Translations under genes and position numbers: made by a program
The notes under the pieces: model-generated
What the model was told of the DNA's origin: nothing
What the model saw: the letters and a program-made list of their open reading frames with translations, nothing else
Databases searched by the model: none
From: Mycolicibacterium madagascariense
GTDB lineage: Bacteria; Actinomycetota; Actinomycetes; Mycobacteriales; Mycobacteriaceae
Assembly: GCF_010729665.1 (NCBI RefSeq)
Contig: NZ_AP022610.1
Coordinates: forward strand, 4,588,001-4,652,000
Direction of reading: 5' to 3'
DNA: 64,000 bases
Shown: positions 29,910 to 40,023 of the stretch, piece by piece
Layout of the letters: each line of letters starts with the position of its first letter
Position numbering within the stretch: the first letter of the stretch is position 1

Positions 29910-30701
29910 CGGTGCGCCGGGGTTCGCGGCGATCACCTCGGCGCACGCGTCCTTGACCCCGGCGCCGGCGTCGACCCTGGCGACGACCTCGGCGACCAGC
30001 TCGTCGACGTCCACCCGCGCGACGGCGCCTGCCACGACGACGGTGATCTCGCCGAGGACGCCGTCGGCGGCCCACTCCGCGAGCTCGCCGAGCGTCCCGC
30101 GCCTCACCTCCTCGTGGGTCTTGGTCAGCTCGCGGCACACGACGGCCTGGCGATCTGCGCCGAGGCGCGCCGCCGCGTCGCGCAGGCATTCGGCGAGCCG
30201 GCGGGGCGACTCGAAGAACACCCACGTCCGCGGCTCGGCGGCGAGCGCGCCGAACCACGTCAGGCGCGCGGCGTGCTTGCGCGGCGCGAAACCCTCGAAG
30301 CAGAACCGGTCGCACGGCAGGCCCGAGACCGCGAGCGCGGTCGTCACGGCCGACGGCCCCGGCAGGCACTCCACCCGCTGCCCGGCCGCGACGCACGCCG
30401 TCACCAGCCGGTAGCCAGGATCGCTGACCAGCGGCATCCCCGCGTCGCTCACCACTAGGACGGTCGCGCCCGCCGCGATCTCCTCGACGAGCCACGGCAC
30501 CCGCGCGGCCTCGTTCTGGTCGAAGAAGCTGACCACTTTGCCCGACGGCGTCACGTCCAGTGTCTGCGCCAGCGTGCGGATGCGCCGGGTGTCCTCCGCG
30601 GCTACGACGTCCGCGCTCCGAAGCGCCGCGACGAGTCGTGCGGAGGCGTCTCCGGCCTGGCCCAACGGCGTCGCGGCCAGGAGCAGTCGACCGGTCGTCA
30701 C
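29865..30701 (-). CDS. rsmI: 16S rRNA 2'-O-ribose (C1402) methyltransferase RsmI
   Basis: A 278-residue tetrapyrrole-methylase-fold enzyme. Motifs are GRLLLAATPLGQAGDASARL at the N-terminus, AAEDTRRIRTL, VVSDAGMPLVSDPGYRLV, LPGPSAVTTALAVSGLP and FFESPRRLAECL. GTG 30701 (VTTGRLLLA) is the only sensible start: the reading frame continues upstream for more than 500 codons but as an Arg/His-rich shadow of the pmt gene. It is divergent from pmt with a 24-base gap between the start codons, so the promoters overlap or transcripts are leaderless. Conserved mycobacterial neighbours. Confidence 0.95.
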   Translation of the reverse strand: MTTGRLLLAATPLGQAGDASARLVAALRSADVVAAEDTRRIRTLAQTLDVTPSGKVVSFFDQNEAARVPWLVEEIAAGATVLVVSDAGMPLVSDPGYRLVTACVAAGQRVECLPGPSAVTTALAVSGLPCDRFCFEGFAPRKHAARLTWFGALAAEPRTWVFFESPRRLAECLRDAAARLGADRQAVVCRELTKTHEEVRRGTLGELAEWAADGVLGEITVVVAGAVARVDVDELVAEVVARVDAGAGVKDACAEVIAANPGAPSRRDLYDAVLRARQ

Positions 30702-30725
30702 GAGAAACAGAATACGATCGCTAGC

Positions 30726-32282
30726 GTGACCGCCCCGCCCATCGAGCCCGACGTGGCCGCCACCGACGGTGCCGCCGCGGTCCCGGTGATCAGCCCGGGG
30801 CCCTTGATGCCCGTCGGCGAGTTCGGACCGCTGGACCGGATGCAGGGCTGGGCCATGACGTCGGTCATCATGGCGCTCGCGACGCTGACGCGGTTCCTGA
30901 ACCTCGGGTCGCCCACCGACGACGGCACGCCGATATTCGACGAGAAGCACTACGCGCCGCAGGCCTGGCAGATGCTCGGCAACCACGGCGTCGAGGACAA
31001 CCCCGGCTACGGCCTGGTGGTGCATCCGCCCGCAGGCAAGGAACTGCTCGCCATCGGTGAGGCGATGTTCGGCTACGACGGGCTGGGCTGGCGGTTCTCC
31101 GGAGCCGTGTGCGGCGTCATCCTGGTGGTGCTCGTCGCCCGGATCGTCCGGCGGATCACCCGCTCGACGCTCATCGGCGGCATCGCCGGGCTCCTGCTCA
31201 TCGTCGACGGCGTGAGCTTCGTCATCGCCCGGACTGCCCTGCTGGACATCTTCCTGACCCTGTTCGTGGTGGCGGCCTTCGGAGCGCTGATCGTCGACCG
31301 CGACGACGTGCGCGAGCGGATGCACCGCGCGTTGCTCGAGGGGCGCATCGCGCAGACGCCGTGGGGGCCACGGCTGGGTGTGCGCTGGTGGCGCTTCGGC
31401 GCGGGGGTCCTGCTGGGGCTCGCGGTCGCGGTCAAGTGGTCCGGGCTCTACTACGTGCTGTTCTTCGGCCTGATGACGTTGGCGTTCGACGTGGCGGCGC
31501 GCCGCCAGTACCGCGTGCCGCGGCCCTGGATGGGAACGCTGCGTCGCGACGTCGGACCGCTGGCCTACGTGTTCGGCCTCATCCCCCTCGGCGTGTACCT
31601 GGCGTCGTATGCGCCGTGGTTCGCGTCGGAGACGGCGATCGACCGCCACCAGGAGGGTCTGGCGTTCGCCGGCGGCGGCCTGATCCCCGATTCGCTGCGC
31701 TCGCTGTGGCACTTCACCTACGGCGCGTTCACGTTCCACGCGGGGCTGACCAACGCGGCGGGCAACCATCACCCCTGGGAGTCCAAGCCCTGGACGTGGC
31801 CGATGTCGCTGCGGCCGGTGCTCTACGCGATCGACCAGGAGCACGTCGCGGGGTGCGGCGCCCAGTCCTGCGTCAAGGCCGTGATGCTGGTGGGGACGCC
31901 CGCGATGTGGTTCCTCGCCGTGCCGGTGCTGGCGTGGGCGGTGTGGCGGTCTTTCGTCAAGAAGGACTGGCGCTACGCGGTGGCCCTCACCGGTTACTGC
32001 GCCGGGTTCCTGCCGTGGTTCGCCGACATCGACCGCCAGATGTACTTCTTCTACGCCGCACCGATGGCGCCGTTCCTCATCATGATGATCGCGCTCATCC
32101 TCGGCGACGTGCTCTACGCGCCGCGCCAGAACGCCGAACGCCGAACGCTGGGCCTGTTGGTGGTGTGCATCTACGTGGCCGTGGTGATCACCAACTTCGC
32201 CTGGCTCTATCCGATCCTGACCGGTCTGCCGATCTCGCAGTCCACCTGGAACATGCAGATCTGGCTGCCCAGCTGGCGGTAG
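30726..32282 (+). CDS. pmt: Protein O-mannosyltransferase (PMT, GT39)
   Basis: A 518-residue polytopic membrane enzyme that transfers mannose from polyprenyl-phosphate-mannose to Ser/Thr of exported proteins and lipoproteins. After a 40-residue cytoplasmic head come about ten to eleven hydrophobic segments. The first extracytoplasmic loop carries the acidic catalytic motif FDEKHYAPQAW (DE pair) and VHPPAGKELLAIGE. ARTALLDIFLTLFVVAAFGA and WHFTYGAFTFHAGL are family landmarks. It corresponds to M. tuberculosis Rv1002c by sequence memory and position. GTG start at 30726. A repeat element follows 33 bases after the stop. Confidence 0.95.
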   Translation: MTAPPIEPDVAATDGAAAVPVISPGPLMPVGEFGPLDRMQGWAMTSVIMALATLTRFLNLGSPTDDGTPIFDEKHYAPQAWQMLGNHGVEDNPGYGLVVHPPAGKELLAIGEAMFGYDGLGWRFSGAVCGVILVVLVARIVRRITRSTLIGGIAGLLLIVDGVSFVIARTALLDIFLTLFVVAAFGALIVDRDDVRERMHRALLEGRIAQTPWGPRLGVRWWRFGAGVLLGLAVAVKWSGLYYVLFFGLMTLAFDVAARRQYRVPRPWMGTLRRDVGPLAYVFGLIPLGVYLASYAPWFASETAIDRHQEGLAFAGGGLIPDSLRSLWHFTYGAFTFHAGLTNAAGNHHPWESKPWTWPMSLRPVLYAIDQEHVAGCGAQSCVKAVMLVGTPAMWFLAVPVLAWAVWRSFVKKDWRYAVALTGYCAGFLPWFADIDRQMYFFYAAPMAPFLIMMIALILGDVLYAPRQNAERRTLGLLVVCIYVAVVITNFAWLYPILTGLPISQSTWNMQIWLPSWR

Positions 32283-32315
32283 CCGCGCCCGGTCCGGGCT
32301 TGCGTTTCCGGCCGC

Positions 32316-32581
32316 CGCTCCCGGGGCGCATGCCGTTTTAGGTGCTACACGCGCGTCGCACACCACGGTCGTCGCAGAGCGCTCGACGGCCCAGATCACG
32401 ACCGTGGCGTCGGCATCCACATCGCCCGCTCAGTTTCACGGCGCACCGCGGGCCGTCCTCGCGGCGGATCGTGGGAACATTCCGCACGCGAGGGTCGTGG
32501 ATCCGCCACTTTCCGGTCGTTCTACGACCGTGGTGTGCGGCGCGTGTGTAGCACCCAAAACGTCCTATCGTCCCGGGAGCG
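32316..32581. repeat. 266-base inverted-repeat element
   Basis: A left arm (32316-32372) and a right arm (32524-32581) are inverted copies of about 57 bases. The shared core read on the plus strand of the right arm is ACGACCGTGGTGTGCG, then GTGTAGCACC and AAAACG, then CCCGGGAGCG, with a handful of substitutions. The intervening about 150 bases carry no gene but contain further partial copies (CACGACCGTGGCG near 32398) and a second imperfect inversion around GCGGATC (32463-32506). The layout resembles a MITE-like or large palindromic intergenic element between pmt and an AbiEi-like gene. No target-site duplication was identified. Confidence 0.75.
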
Positions 32582-32655
32582 CTGTCCCGGGAGCGCTGTC
32601 CCGGGAGCGCTGTGCCGGGAGCGCTGGCCCGAGGAGCGCCGTCCCGGGAGCGCTG
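32571..32655. repeat. Tandem 14-bp repeat, six units
   Basis: The unit TCCCGGGAGCGCTG repeats from 32571. Three perfect copies are followed by one with a C-to-G change, a diverged 15-base unit (GCCCGAGGAGCGCCG) and a final perfect copy ending at 32655. Each unit contains two palindromes, CCCGGG and AGCGCT. The first unit coincides with the end of the right inverted-repeat arm, so the array looks like an expansion of that arm's terminus. It is likely to vary in copy number between strains. Confidence 0.9.
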
Positions 32656-32749
32656 GGCGTCATCCCCAGGCGGTCGTTCATCCACAGGGCGGGCCGGTCG
32701 GCGGCAGGAAACCCGTGGGACGTCGGAGCCACGGCGCACCATCGTCGGC

Positions 32750-33589
32750 ATGGAACCGTTCCTTGGCACCGAGGCGCTGAGCTCCGGCGCCCTCACGCGC
32801 GGCGCTCTGCGATGGAACTACCGCGCCGTGCTCCCCAACGTGTACCTCCCGAGGGACGAGACGCCGACGCTGGAGGACAGGACCATCGCGGCGTGGCTGT
32901 GGACGGGGCGCAGGGGCGTCGTCGCCGGCCGGGCCGCCGCGGCCATCTGGGGCGTCACCGGGATCGAGGCCGGCACGCCGATCGAATTGATCGGTCCGCA
33001 CGCCCGACCGCATCCCGGCGTGATCGTTCGTGAGGAACGCATCGCCGACGACGAGATCCGGACGTGGCAGGGCCTGCGGGTGACGTCCCCGGCGCGTACG
33101 GCGCTCGACCTGGGTAGGCGCCTACCCACCGGGCTGGCCGTCGAGCACCTGGACGTGCTGTGCCGCGTCGCGTGTCTCACCAGGGACGAGGTCGAGCAGC
33201 AGCTCCAGCGTTACCGGGGAGTGCGGGGCATTCCACAGGCCCGGGTCGCGCTCCGGCTGATGGACGGCGGAGCGAGGTGTCCGGAGGAGACGCGGATGCG
33301 CTTGCTGCTTTACACGAACGGGGTGCCGCGCCCGAGCACCGGCATCCTCGTCGAGGACGGCGGTCGCGTCGCCCGCATCGGAATGGGTTGGGAGGGAATC
33401 AAATTGGGAGTCAGCTACTTCGCGCCACTGGAGGCCGGCGTGGGCGTGGCCGCTGGGGACCTCGTGCATCACGAGATCGTCGCGCGGACGGGATGGACGG
33501 AGGTCGGCTACGTCGGCATGGCCAACGCGGGTCTCATCGCTCGCCGCGTGCGCAGCGAGGTGTGGCGGCGCAGGGCGCGTCGGGTCTAG
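32750..33589 (+). CDS. AbiEi-like/DUF559-type hypothetical protein
   Basis: A 279-residue protein. The N-terminal half ([61 protein letters not shown]) is the AbiEi-antitoxin-like fold common in mycobacterial chromosomal proteins. The C-terminal half corresponds to the Vsr/DUF559 nuclease-like module. Where related proteins usually have an Asp-containing MGW...EYDG core, this copy reads [16 protein letters not shown], so the acidic residues seem lost and the nuclease is probably inactive. The ATG at 32750 is used; in-frame codons upstream run into the tandem repeat. It ends on a CTAG shared with the convergent arcA stop. Function unknown. Confidence 0.7.
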   Translation: MEPFLGTEALSSGALTRGALRWNYRAVLPNVYLPRDETPTLEDRTIAAWLWTGRRGVVAGRAAAAIWGVTGIEAGTPIELIGPHARPHPGVIVREERIADDEIRTWQGLRVTSPARTALDLGRRLPTGLAVEHLDVLCRVACLTRDEVEQQLQRYRGVRGIPQARVALRLMDGGARCPEETRMRLLLYTNGVPRPSTGILVEDGGRVARIGMGWEGIKLGVSYFAPLEAGVGVAAGDLVHHEIVARTGWTEVGYVGMANAGLIARRVRSEVWRRRARRV

Positions 33590-34791
33590 AGCGGGTCCCG
33601 TGCCACCGGACACGACATGCACCGGGGGCCGCCGCGGCCGGTGCCGAGCTCGGAGGCCGAGATCGGCAACACCTCGATGCCCGAATCGGCCAGTCGCGCG
33701 TTGGTCTCGGTGTTGCGCTCGTGGGCCACCACGACACCGGGCGCCAGCGCGAGCGTGTTGTTGCCGTCGTCCCACTGCTCCCGCTCGGCGGTCACCGGAT
33801 CGAGGCCGGTGTCGATGACGCGCAGCTTGGAGATGCCCATCGCGTCGGCCGCCGCGTCGACGAACGGGGCGGCGCTGGTGATCGAGACGCCCTGGCTCTT
33901 CTGGCGAATCGTGAACGCGGACAACGAGTCCACGATGTTGGGGTACATGACGACGGCGTCGACGTCGACCATCGTGCACACGGTGTCGAGGTGCATCTGC
34001 GCCCGCTCCTGGGCGATCGGCACGGCCAGCACGGTGTGGGCGAGTCCGTCGTCGAACAGGCTGCGCGCCAGGGCCTCCGCGCCCGCGGGGGTCGTGCGCT
34101 CGCCGACGCCGACGGCCACCACCCCCGGCGCGAGCAACAGGACGTCACCACCCTCGACGGGCGCCGACCGCGACTCGTACGCGCGCCGCACGCCCAGGAA
34201 GCGGGGGTGGTGGGCGTAGATCAGGTCGGTCAGCGAGGTCTCGCGGATGCGGGCGGGCAGCGCCAGCGACGTGATGGCCACCCGCGGCCCGATCCAGAAC
34301 GACGAGTCCCGGGTGAACAGCAGGTTGGGCAGCGGATCGATGACGAAGTCCGCGTCGTGGTGCATGCGTTGCACCAGCGACAGCTCACCACCCATGAAGG
34401 GCAACTCGTTGAAGGTCATGCCCGCCATCAGGATGCGCGCCAGCTCCTGGACGCCGAGCGTACGCAGATAGGCCGAAAGCTCTTGCGCCAGAGGCAAACC
34501 CAGGCGGCGGCTGTCGACGGCGGCGGCGATGCCCTGCATTCGCGCCGCGCCGCTGGCCAGAGCTTCGGTCAGCAGGTCGGCGAGCAACAGCACCTCGACG
34601 CCACGCGAACGCAGCAGCGCGGCGAACGCGTCGTGCTCCTCCTGCGCGCGCGCCACCCACGGCATCCCGTCGAACAGCAGCCGATCGTTGTTGCGCGGGG
34701 TCAGACGCTGCAGTTCCGGCCCGGGGCGATGCAGGATGACGACCCGCAGCGGTCCGACCTCCGAGTTCGCGCCGAGCGTCGTCCCAGTCAT
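33586..34791 (-). CDS. arcA: Arginine deiminase
   Basis: A 401-residue enzyme converting arginine to citrulline and ammonia. The guanidino-modifying fold motifs are present: [35 protein letters not shown] with the catalytic His, and the nucleophilic cysteine near the C-terminus in [15 protein letters not shown] choose ATG 34791 ([13 protein letters not shown]); the upstream in-frame codon at 34839 would run across the SoxR-type operator. The length matches M. tuberculosis ArcA. It is divergent from soxR, 46 bases between starts, with a shared regulatory region. No arcB or arcC is nearby. Confidence 0.95.
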   Translation of the reverse strand: MTGTTLGANSEVGPLRVVILHRPGPELQRLTPRNNDRLLFDGMPWVARAQEEHDAFAALLRSRGVEVLLLADLLTEALASGAARMQGIAAAVDSRRLGLPLAQELSAYLRTLGVQELARILMAGMTFNELPFMGGELSLVQRMHHDADFVIDPLPNLLFTRDSSFWIGPRVAITSLALPARIRETSLTDLIYAHHPRFLGVRRAYESRSAPVEGGDVLLLAPGVVAVGVGERTTPAGAEALARSLFDDGLAHTVLAVPIAQERAQMHLDTVCTMVDVDAVVMYPNIVDSLSAFTIRQKSQGVSITSAAPFVDAAADAMGISKLRVIDTGLDPVTAEREQWDDGNNTLALAPGVVVAHERNTETNARLADSGIEVLPISASELGTGRGGPRCMSCPVARDPL

Positions 34792-34816
34792 GAAGAGAAC
34801 CGTAACGCCTCCGCCC

Positions 34817-34836
34817 ACCTCAACTACGGTTGAGGT
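34817..34836. promoter_or_regulatory. SoxR-type operator
   Basis: ACCTCAAC-TACG-GTTGAGGT is a perfect 8+4+8 inverted repeat immediately before the soxR ATG (34838). The half-site CCTCAA/TTGAGG is the one recognised by SoxR elsewhere (CCTCAAGTTAACTTGAGG in enterobacteria). It lies between soxR and the divergent arcA, so SoxR may control itself and possibly arcA. Confidence 0.85.
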
Positions 34837-34837
34837 C

Positions 34838-35269
34838 ATGGACGTGCTCGAGCTGACCCCCGGCGAGCTCAGCCAGCGCAGCGGCGTGGCGGTCTCGGCG
34901 CTGCACTTCTACGAGCGGGAAGGCCTGATCGTCAGCCGTCGCACCTCCGGCAACCAACGTCGCTACGCCAGGGAGACGCTGCGGCGGGTGGCGTTCATCC
35001 GGATGTCGCAGCGCCTGGGCATCCCCCTGGCCCGTATCCGGGACGCTCTCGCGACACTGCCGTCGGATCGCATCCCGACCAGCAGGGACTGGGCCCGGCT
35101 GTCGGCGGGCTGGCGTGCCGACCTCGACGAACGCATCCTGCACCTGCAGCGACTGCGCGACAACCTCACGGGCTGCATCGGCTGCGGCTGCCTCAGCCTC
35201 AAGACGTGCGTCCTCACCAATCCCGACGACGTGCTGGCCGAACGCGGACCCGGCGCCGCCAGACTGTAG
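34838..35269 (+). CDS. soxR: Redox-sensitive regulator SoxR (MerR family)
   Basis: A 143-residue MerR-type regulator. The N-terminal winged helix reads [20 protein letters not shown], then [21 protein letters not shown] dimerisation helix and the [2Fe-2S] cluster motif [12 protein letters not shown] follow at about 120-131, with the spacing C-x2-C-x-C-x5-C characteristic of SoxR. In actinobacteria SoxR usually senses redox-cycling metabolites directly. Start ATG 34838, one base after its own operator. The gene is inserted between arcA and the AlkB-like gene relative to the M. tuberculosis order. Confidence 0.96.
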   Translation: MDVLELTPGELSQRSGVAVSALHFYEREGLIVSRRTSGNQRRYARETLRRVAFIRMSQRLGIPLARIRDALATLPSDRIPTSRDWARLSAGWRADLDERILHLQRLRDNLTGCIGCGCLSLKTCVLTNPDDVLAERGPGAARL

Positions 35270-35300
35270 CTTCGAACGCCTGTGCGATAAACTCGGCGGC

Positions 35301-35906
35301 GTGGCAGACACGGGTCTGGCAGTTCAGGGAGCGCTCTTCGGTCATGACGAGCGACGGGAGCTGGGCGACGGGGCGTGGATCGACGTCCGCGCCGGCTGGC
35401 TGACCGGCGCCGACGACGTGTTCGAGGCGCTGCGGACCGACGTCCCCTGGCGGGCCGAGCGGCGCCAGATGTATGACCGGGTGCTCGACGTTCCGCGGCT
35501 CGTCAGCTTCCACGACCTGCTCGCCGACCCGGCCCCGCACCCAGCGCTCGCCCGAATGCGCGTGCGGCTCAACGACATCTACGCCCGCGAGCTGGGCGAG
35601 CCGTTCACCACCGCCGGCCTCTGCCTCTACCGCGACGGCAACGACAGTGTCGCGTGGCACGGTGACACCATCGGCCGTAGCAGCACCGAGGACACGATGG
35701 TGGCGATCCTCAGCCTCGGCGCGACCCGGACCCTCGCGCTGCGTCCACGCTCCGGCGGCCGTTCGCTACGGCTACCGCAGAGTCACGGTGATCTGATCGT
35801 CATGGGCGGGTCGTGTCAGCGGACCTGGGAACACAGCGTGCCCAAGACCAGCAAGCCGACGGGTCCCCGGATCAGCGTGCAGTTCCGCCCGCGCGACGTG
35901 CGCTAG
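35301..35906 (+). CDS. AlkB-like Fe(II)/2-oxoglutarate dioxygenase
   Basis: A 201-residue dioxygenase of the AlkB nucleic-acid-demethylase fold. Iron ligands are HxD in VAWHGDTIG (about residues 120-122) and His in RTWEHSVPK (about 178), and the 2-oxoglutarate arginines lie in RISVQFRPR at the end. TFRDGNDS-like GLCLYRDGNDSVAWH precedes the first ligands. GTG 35301 gives MADTGLAVQGALFG. It matches the position of Rv1000c. It stops on a CTAG shared with the convergent lipoprotein gene. Demethylation repair of alkylated DNA or RNA is the family expectation; the substrate is unproven. Confidence 0.88.
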   Translation: MADTGLAVQGALFGHDERRELGDGAWIDVRAGWLTGADDVFEALRTDVPWRAERRQMYDRVLDVPRLVSFHDLLADPAPHPALARMRVRLNDIYARELGEPFTTAGLCLYRDGNDSVAWHGDTIGRSSTEDTMVAILSLGATRTLALRPRSGGRSLRLPQSHGDLIVMGGSCQRTWEHSVPKTSKPTGPRISVQFRPRDVR

Positions 35907-36562
35907 CTGCCGCGCACCGCCTTCACGGCCGCGGTCAGCAGATCGCGCGCCCGCTGGGTGTCGACGGGCGCGACCGGCTTGCCGGGGTCGACGAGCGGGT
36001 TGGCCGTCACGATGACGGTGTACGTCGCGAAGGTGGCGACGTAGTCGTAGAGCTCGCCGCTGACGAGTTTGTCGGCGACCTTCGTCTGCACCACGCGGTG
36101 GGTGCCGAGCGTGTGCACGCCGTCGATCGCGGGCGAGTCGACGACCTCGACGAGCCCGCGGACCCCGCCGCCGGCGAAGGCGACCTTCTTGCAGGCGTCG
36201 CCCGGGTCGGGGAACTGCAACGACTGCGACGTCTCGATCGCGATCGCGATGAAGCGGTTGCCGTTGCCCTCGGCCGTCGTCGCGGCCATGTTGCCCTTGA
36301 TCCCCGGCGGCACCACCAGGCCCGTCGCGTCCTTGGCGCACGCCGGCGGATCGAATACGGCGCCCGGCGGAATAGCTTGCGGCGCAAGCAGTCGCGGGTC
36401 GATTCCCGTCGGTGCGACGGTGCTCACCGCGAACCCGGGACCGAAACTGGACTTGACGTCGAGGACACCCGAGATGTCGGACTTGGCGTCCGCGGGCGGC
36501 GGACTGTGCGAACACGCCGTCGCGAGGAGCGCGCACGCGAGGGCGATCGACGTCCTGAGCAT
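35903..36562 (-). CDS. Hypothetical lipoprotein (Rv0999-like position)
   Basis: A 219-residue secreted lipoprotein. MLRTSIALACALLATAC is a clean type II signal with the lipidated Cys17, followed by a Ser/Pro/Asp linker. The mature domain contains the paired cysteines DPPACAKDAT and PDPGDACKK, suggesting a disulfide, and a beta-rich end (SGELYDYVATFATYTVIVTA). ATG 36562 is preferred to 36571 because it leaves a normal signal peptide. I do not recognise a named family with confidence. The gene is convergent with the AlkB-like gene. Confidence 0.82.
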   Translation of the reverse strand: MLRTSIALACALLATACSHSPPPADAKSDISGVLDVKSSFGPGFAVSTVAPTGIDPRLLAPQAIPPGAVFDPPACAKDATGLVVPPGIKGNMAATTAEGNGNRFIAIAIETSQSLQFPDPGDACKKVAFAGGGVRGLVEVVDSPAIDGVHTLGTHRVVQTKVADKLVSGELYDYVATFATYTVIVTANPLVDPGKPVAPVDTQRARDLLTAAVKAVRGS

Positions 36563-36659
36563 CGCCGCCAATCTACCCGCGCGCGGGCACGTCCGGTCTG
36601 CGCGACACCACCGAGGCGGCGGGTTCGGTCGGAGTCGGCTCGGACGTCCGCGCGGTGGT

Positions 36660-38494
<1,835 letters not shown>

Positions 38495-38520
38495 TCATCG
38501 GGCGGGGCCGACCGCGTGGA

Positions 38521-38976
38521 TCAGGCGTCGCCACCGTCCATGGGCGGCCCGTTGAGATCGCTGACCTGCTTGTCGGCAACCGCGGTGGCGATCGCGGTGC
38601 CGTTCTGCACGACGCCGACGATCGACACCTCGTCGTTCACGGCGAACGCGGAACCCGCGCTGCCGATGATGCTGCCGTGCTCGGTGATGGCGTTGGTCTG
38701 CGCGTCGACGACGTAGGTCCGTGCGAAGCCGTCGTCGCTGCGGGCCGTGACGGAGTTGGCCGACACCGCGACGATCCTGCCCTCCTGGCTGATGGGCTGG
38801 GCGACGGCCGGCGTCAGCTGGACGACCTTGCGTTCGGCGGTCGCACCACCGCCGTAGAGCGCGTGCGCGGCCAGGGCGGCCACGACCGCGATGACGGCGA
38901 CGATCAGCGACGTGGTGGCGAAGATGATCGTGGTGCGGGACGGCGTGCGTGCTGGCATGTGGTGCCTGGATGACAT
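38521..38976 (-). CDS. Membrane-anchored secreted protein, DUF5666-like, SigF-type promoter
   Basis: A 151-residue protein with one N-terminal membrane segment (IIFATTSLIVAVIAVVAALA) and an extracytoplasmic beta-rich domain (EGRIVAVSANSVTARSDDGF, then TYVVDAQT). The pattern resembles DUF5666-type domains. No catalytic residues are evident. ATG 38976 is chosen on the GGAAGCGAGG purine stretch; ATG 38958 is an alternative. A perfect SigF consensus promoter lies 34-59 bases upstream, so it is very likely a general-stress gene. Confidence 0.75.
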   Translation of the reverse strand: MSSRHHMPARTPSRTTIIFATTSLIVAVIAVVAALAAHALYGGGATAERKVVQLTPAVAQPISQEGRIVAVSANSVTARSDDGFARTYVVDAQTNAITEHGSIIGSAGSAFAVNDEVSIVGVVQNGTAIATAVADKQVSDLNGPPMDGGDA

Positions 38977-39009
38977 GTCGGCCTCGCTTCCGTTCGACTG
39001 CCGCAGGGT

Positions 39010-39035
39010 TACCCGACGGCCACCGCAAGGAAACC
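39010..39035 (-). promoter_or_regulatory. Consensus SigF promoter
   Basis: On the minus strand: GGTTT (39035-39031), 16 bases, GGGTA (39014-39010). This equals the mycobacterial SigF consensus GGTTT-N15-17-GGGTA without a mismatch. The expected start of transcription is about 39003, giving a leader of about 27 bases before the ATG at 38976. Confidence 0.85.
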
Positions 39036-39054
39036 CGACGCCGTCGGCGACGCC

Positions 39055-39312
39055 TCAGTGGTTCCTGAGCTCGGCGACCAGGTCGTCCTTCGTGAGCTTG
39101 GAATACCCGGACAGGCCGAGCTCCTTGGCCCGCTTCTTCAGCTCGGCGACGGTCCAGTCCTCATACGAGCCGGCCTTGCCGCCCTTCTTGCCGACCGCCG
39201 ACTTTCCTTGCGCGGCAGCGGCATTGGAGATCCTGGCGGACTTCTCCTTCGAGTTGCCCTGCTTGCGCAGCTCCTCGTACATGTCTTCGTTCTTGATCGA
39301 CGAGTTGGGCAT
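39055..39312 (-). CDS. Small DUF7218/Rho_N-type stress protein
   Basis: An 85-residue basic protein. The N-terminal half (MPNSSIKNEDMYEELRKQGN, SKEKSARISNAAAAQGKSAV) is a KGG-like/DUF7218 motif. After a Gly/Lys linker, the C-terminal 35 residues form a SAP/Rho-N helix-extended-helix (WTVAELKKRAKELGLSGYSK). Such proteins are abundant and stress-linked in actinobacteria and may bind nucleic acid. ATG 39312 has the strong site CGGAGGTGG just upstream. Longer in-frame readings are repeats of the direct-repeat DNA upstream and are not used. Confidence 0.85.
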   Translation of the reverse strand: MPNSSIKNEDMYEELRKQGNSKEKSARISNAAAAQGKSAVGKKGGKAGSYEDWTVAELKKRAKELGLSGYSKLTKDDLVAELRNH

Positions 39313-39352
39313 CGTCACCACCTCCGTGAATGCTGGGACTGCGAGGGTTCCC

Positions 39353-39396
39353 ACTGCCGCGGGCGGCCAATCGGATACTGCCGCGGGCGGCCAATC
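39353..39396. repeat. Direct repeat of 20 bp upstream of the DUF7218 gene
   Basis: ACTGCCGCGGGCGGCCAATC occurs at 39353-39372 and again at 39377-39396 with four bases between. It lies 40-84 bases upstream of the small gene's start, so it may have duplicated part of its promoter or operator region. Confidence 0.8.
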
Positions 39397-39603
39397 CGGC
39401 GCGACCCCCCGACGTACGCGGTGACGTGGCAAAACGGCATTGTCCGTCCCGCACATTCGGGTTACGCTTCGAGTCAGGTTGAGTCACAGCCGCAGAACAC
39501 GTCATCGACGCCCGGCACGCATTGCGAGCGGCGGCTTTAGGCAACAGGGCCCATTCTCTGACGTAAGTCTCACCCTCGAGAACCTTGCACCTCGGAGACC
39601 ACG

Positions 39604-40023
39604 ATGTCCCTAGCCCCTGGCGCCCCTCCCTCGCAACCTCGATCCCGCGATCGCGTCCGTTGCACCACGTCGCGGGTGCGCTCGTCGATCATCCTCGTCA
39701 CCGTCACCGGTGAGGTCGATGCCGCGAACGCCCTGACCCTCAGCTCGTACGTAGAAAACGAGATGGAAACCACGAGCCGCCTGATCGTGGACCTCAGATC
39801 ACTCGAATTCTTTGGCACTCAAGGCTTTTCGATCCTGCACCGCATCAACGTGATGTGCTCGCGATTCGCCGTGAACTGGGTGCTGCTCGCGGGCACCGAG
39901 GCCGATCGGGTGCTGCACATCTGCGATCCCGACGGCGGCCTGCCCGTGGCGGACACCATGGAGGACGCGATCGCCGCCGTCACCCGGCCGCCGCGCAATC
40001 ACCTGCGACTGGTGCCGGACTAG
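39604..40023 (+). CDS. STAS-domain anti-anti-sigma factor
   Basis: A 139-residue STAS protein. The fold is clear: ILVTVTGEVDAANALTLSSY, LIVDLRSLEFFGTQGFSILH, then VNWVLLAGTEADRVLHICDP. The site that is DSSG in classical antagonists reads FGTQGF, so the phosphorylatable residue would be Thr at that position, or phosphorylation may be lost. Such proteins release sigma factors by binding RsbW-like kinases. The start is ATG 39604, reached after the palindrome-free leader 39457-39603. It ends on a CTAG shared with the convergent methyltransferase gene. Confidence 0.88.
   Translation: MSLAPGAPPSQPRSRDRVRCTTSRVRSSIILVTVTGEVDAANALTLSSYVENEMETTSRLIVDLRSLEFFGTQGFSILHRINVMCSRFAVNWVLLAGTEADRVLHICDPDGGLPVADTMEDAIAAVTRPPRNHLRLVPD

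Noticed and set aside
30702..32420. Long upstream extension of the rsmI frame through the pmt gene
   Set aside because: The extension is antisense to a clear membrane protein gene and His/Arg-rich; RsmI homology begins at GTG 30701.
39313..39396. Possible SigF promoter before the DUF7218 gene (GATTG-N15-GGGAA on the minus strand)
   Set aside because: Two mismatches in the -35 and one in the -10; too weak to list, although the direct repeat beside it is real.
39440..39480. GGGTTAC near the STAS gene at 39604 as a SigF -10
   Set aside because: No GTTT-like -35 at 15-17 bases upstream and the distance to the start is long.
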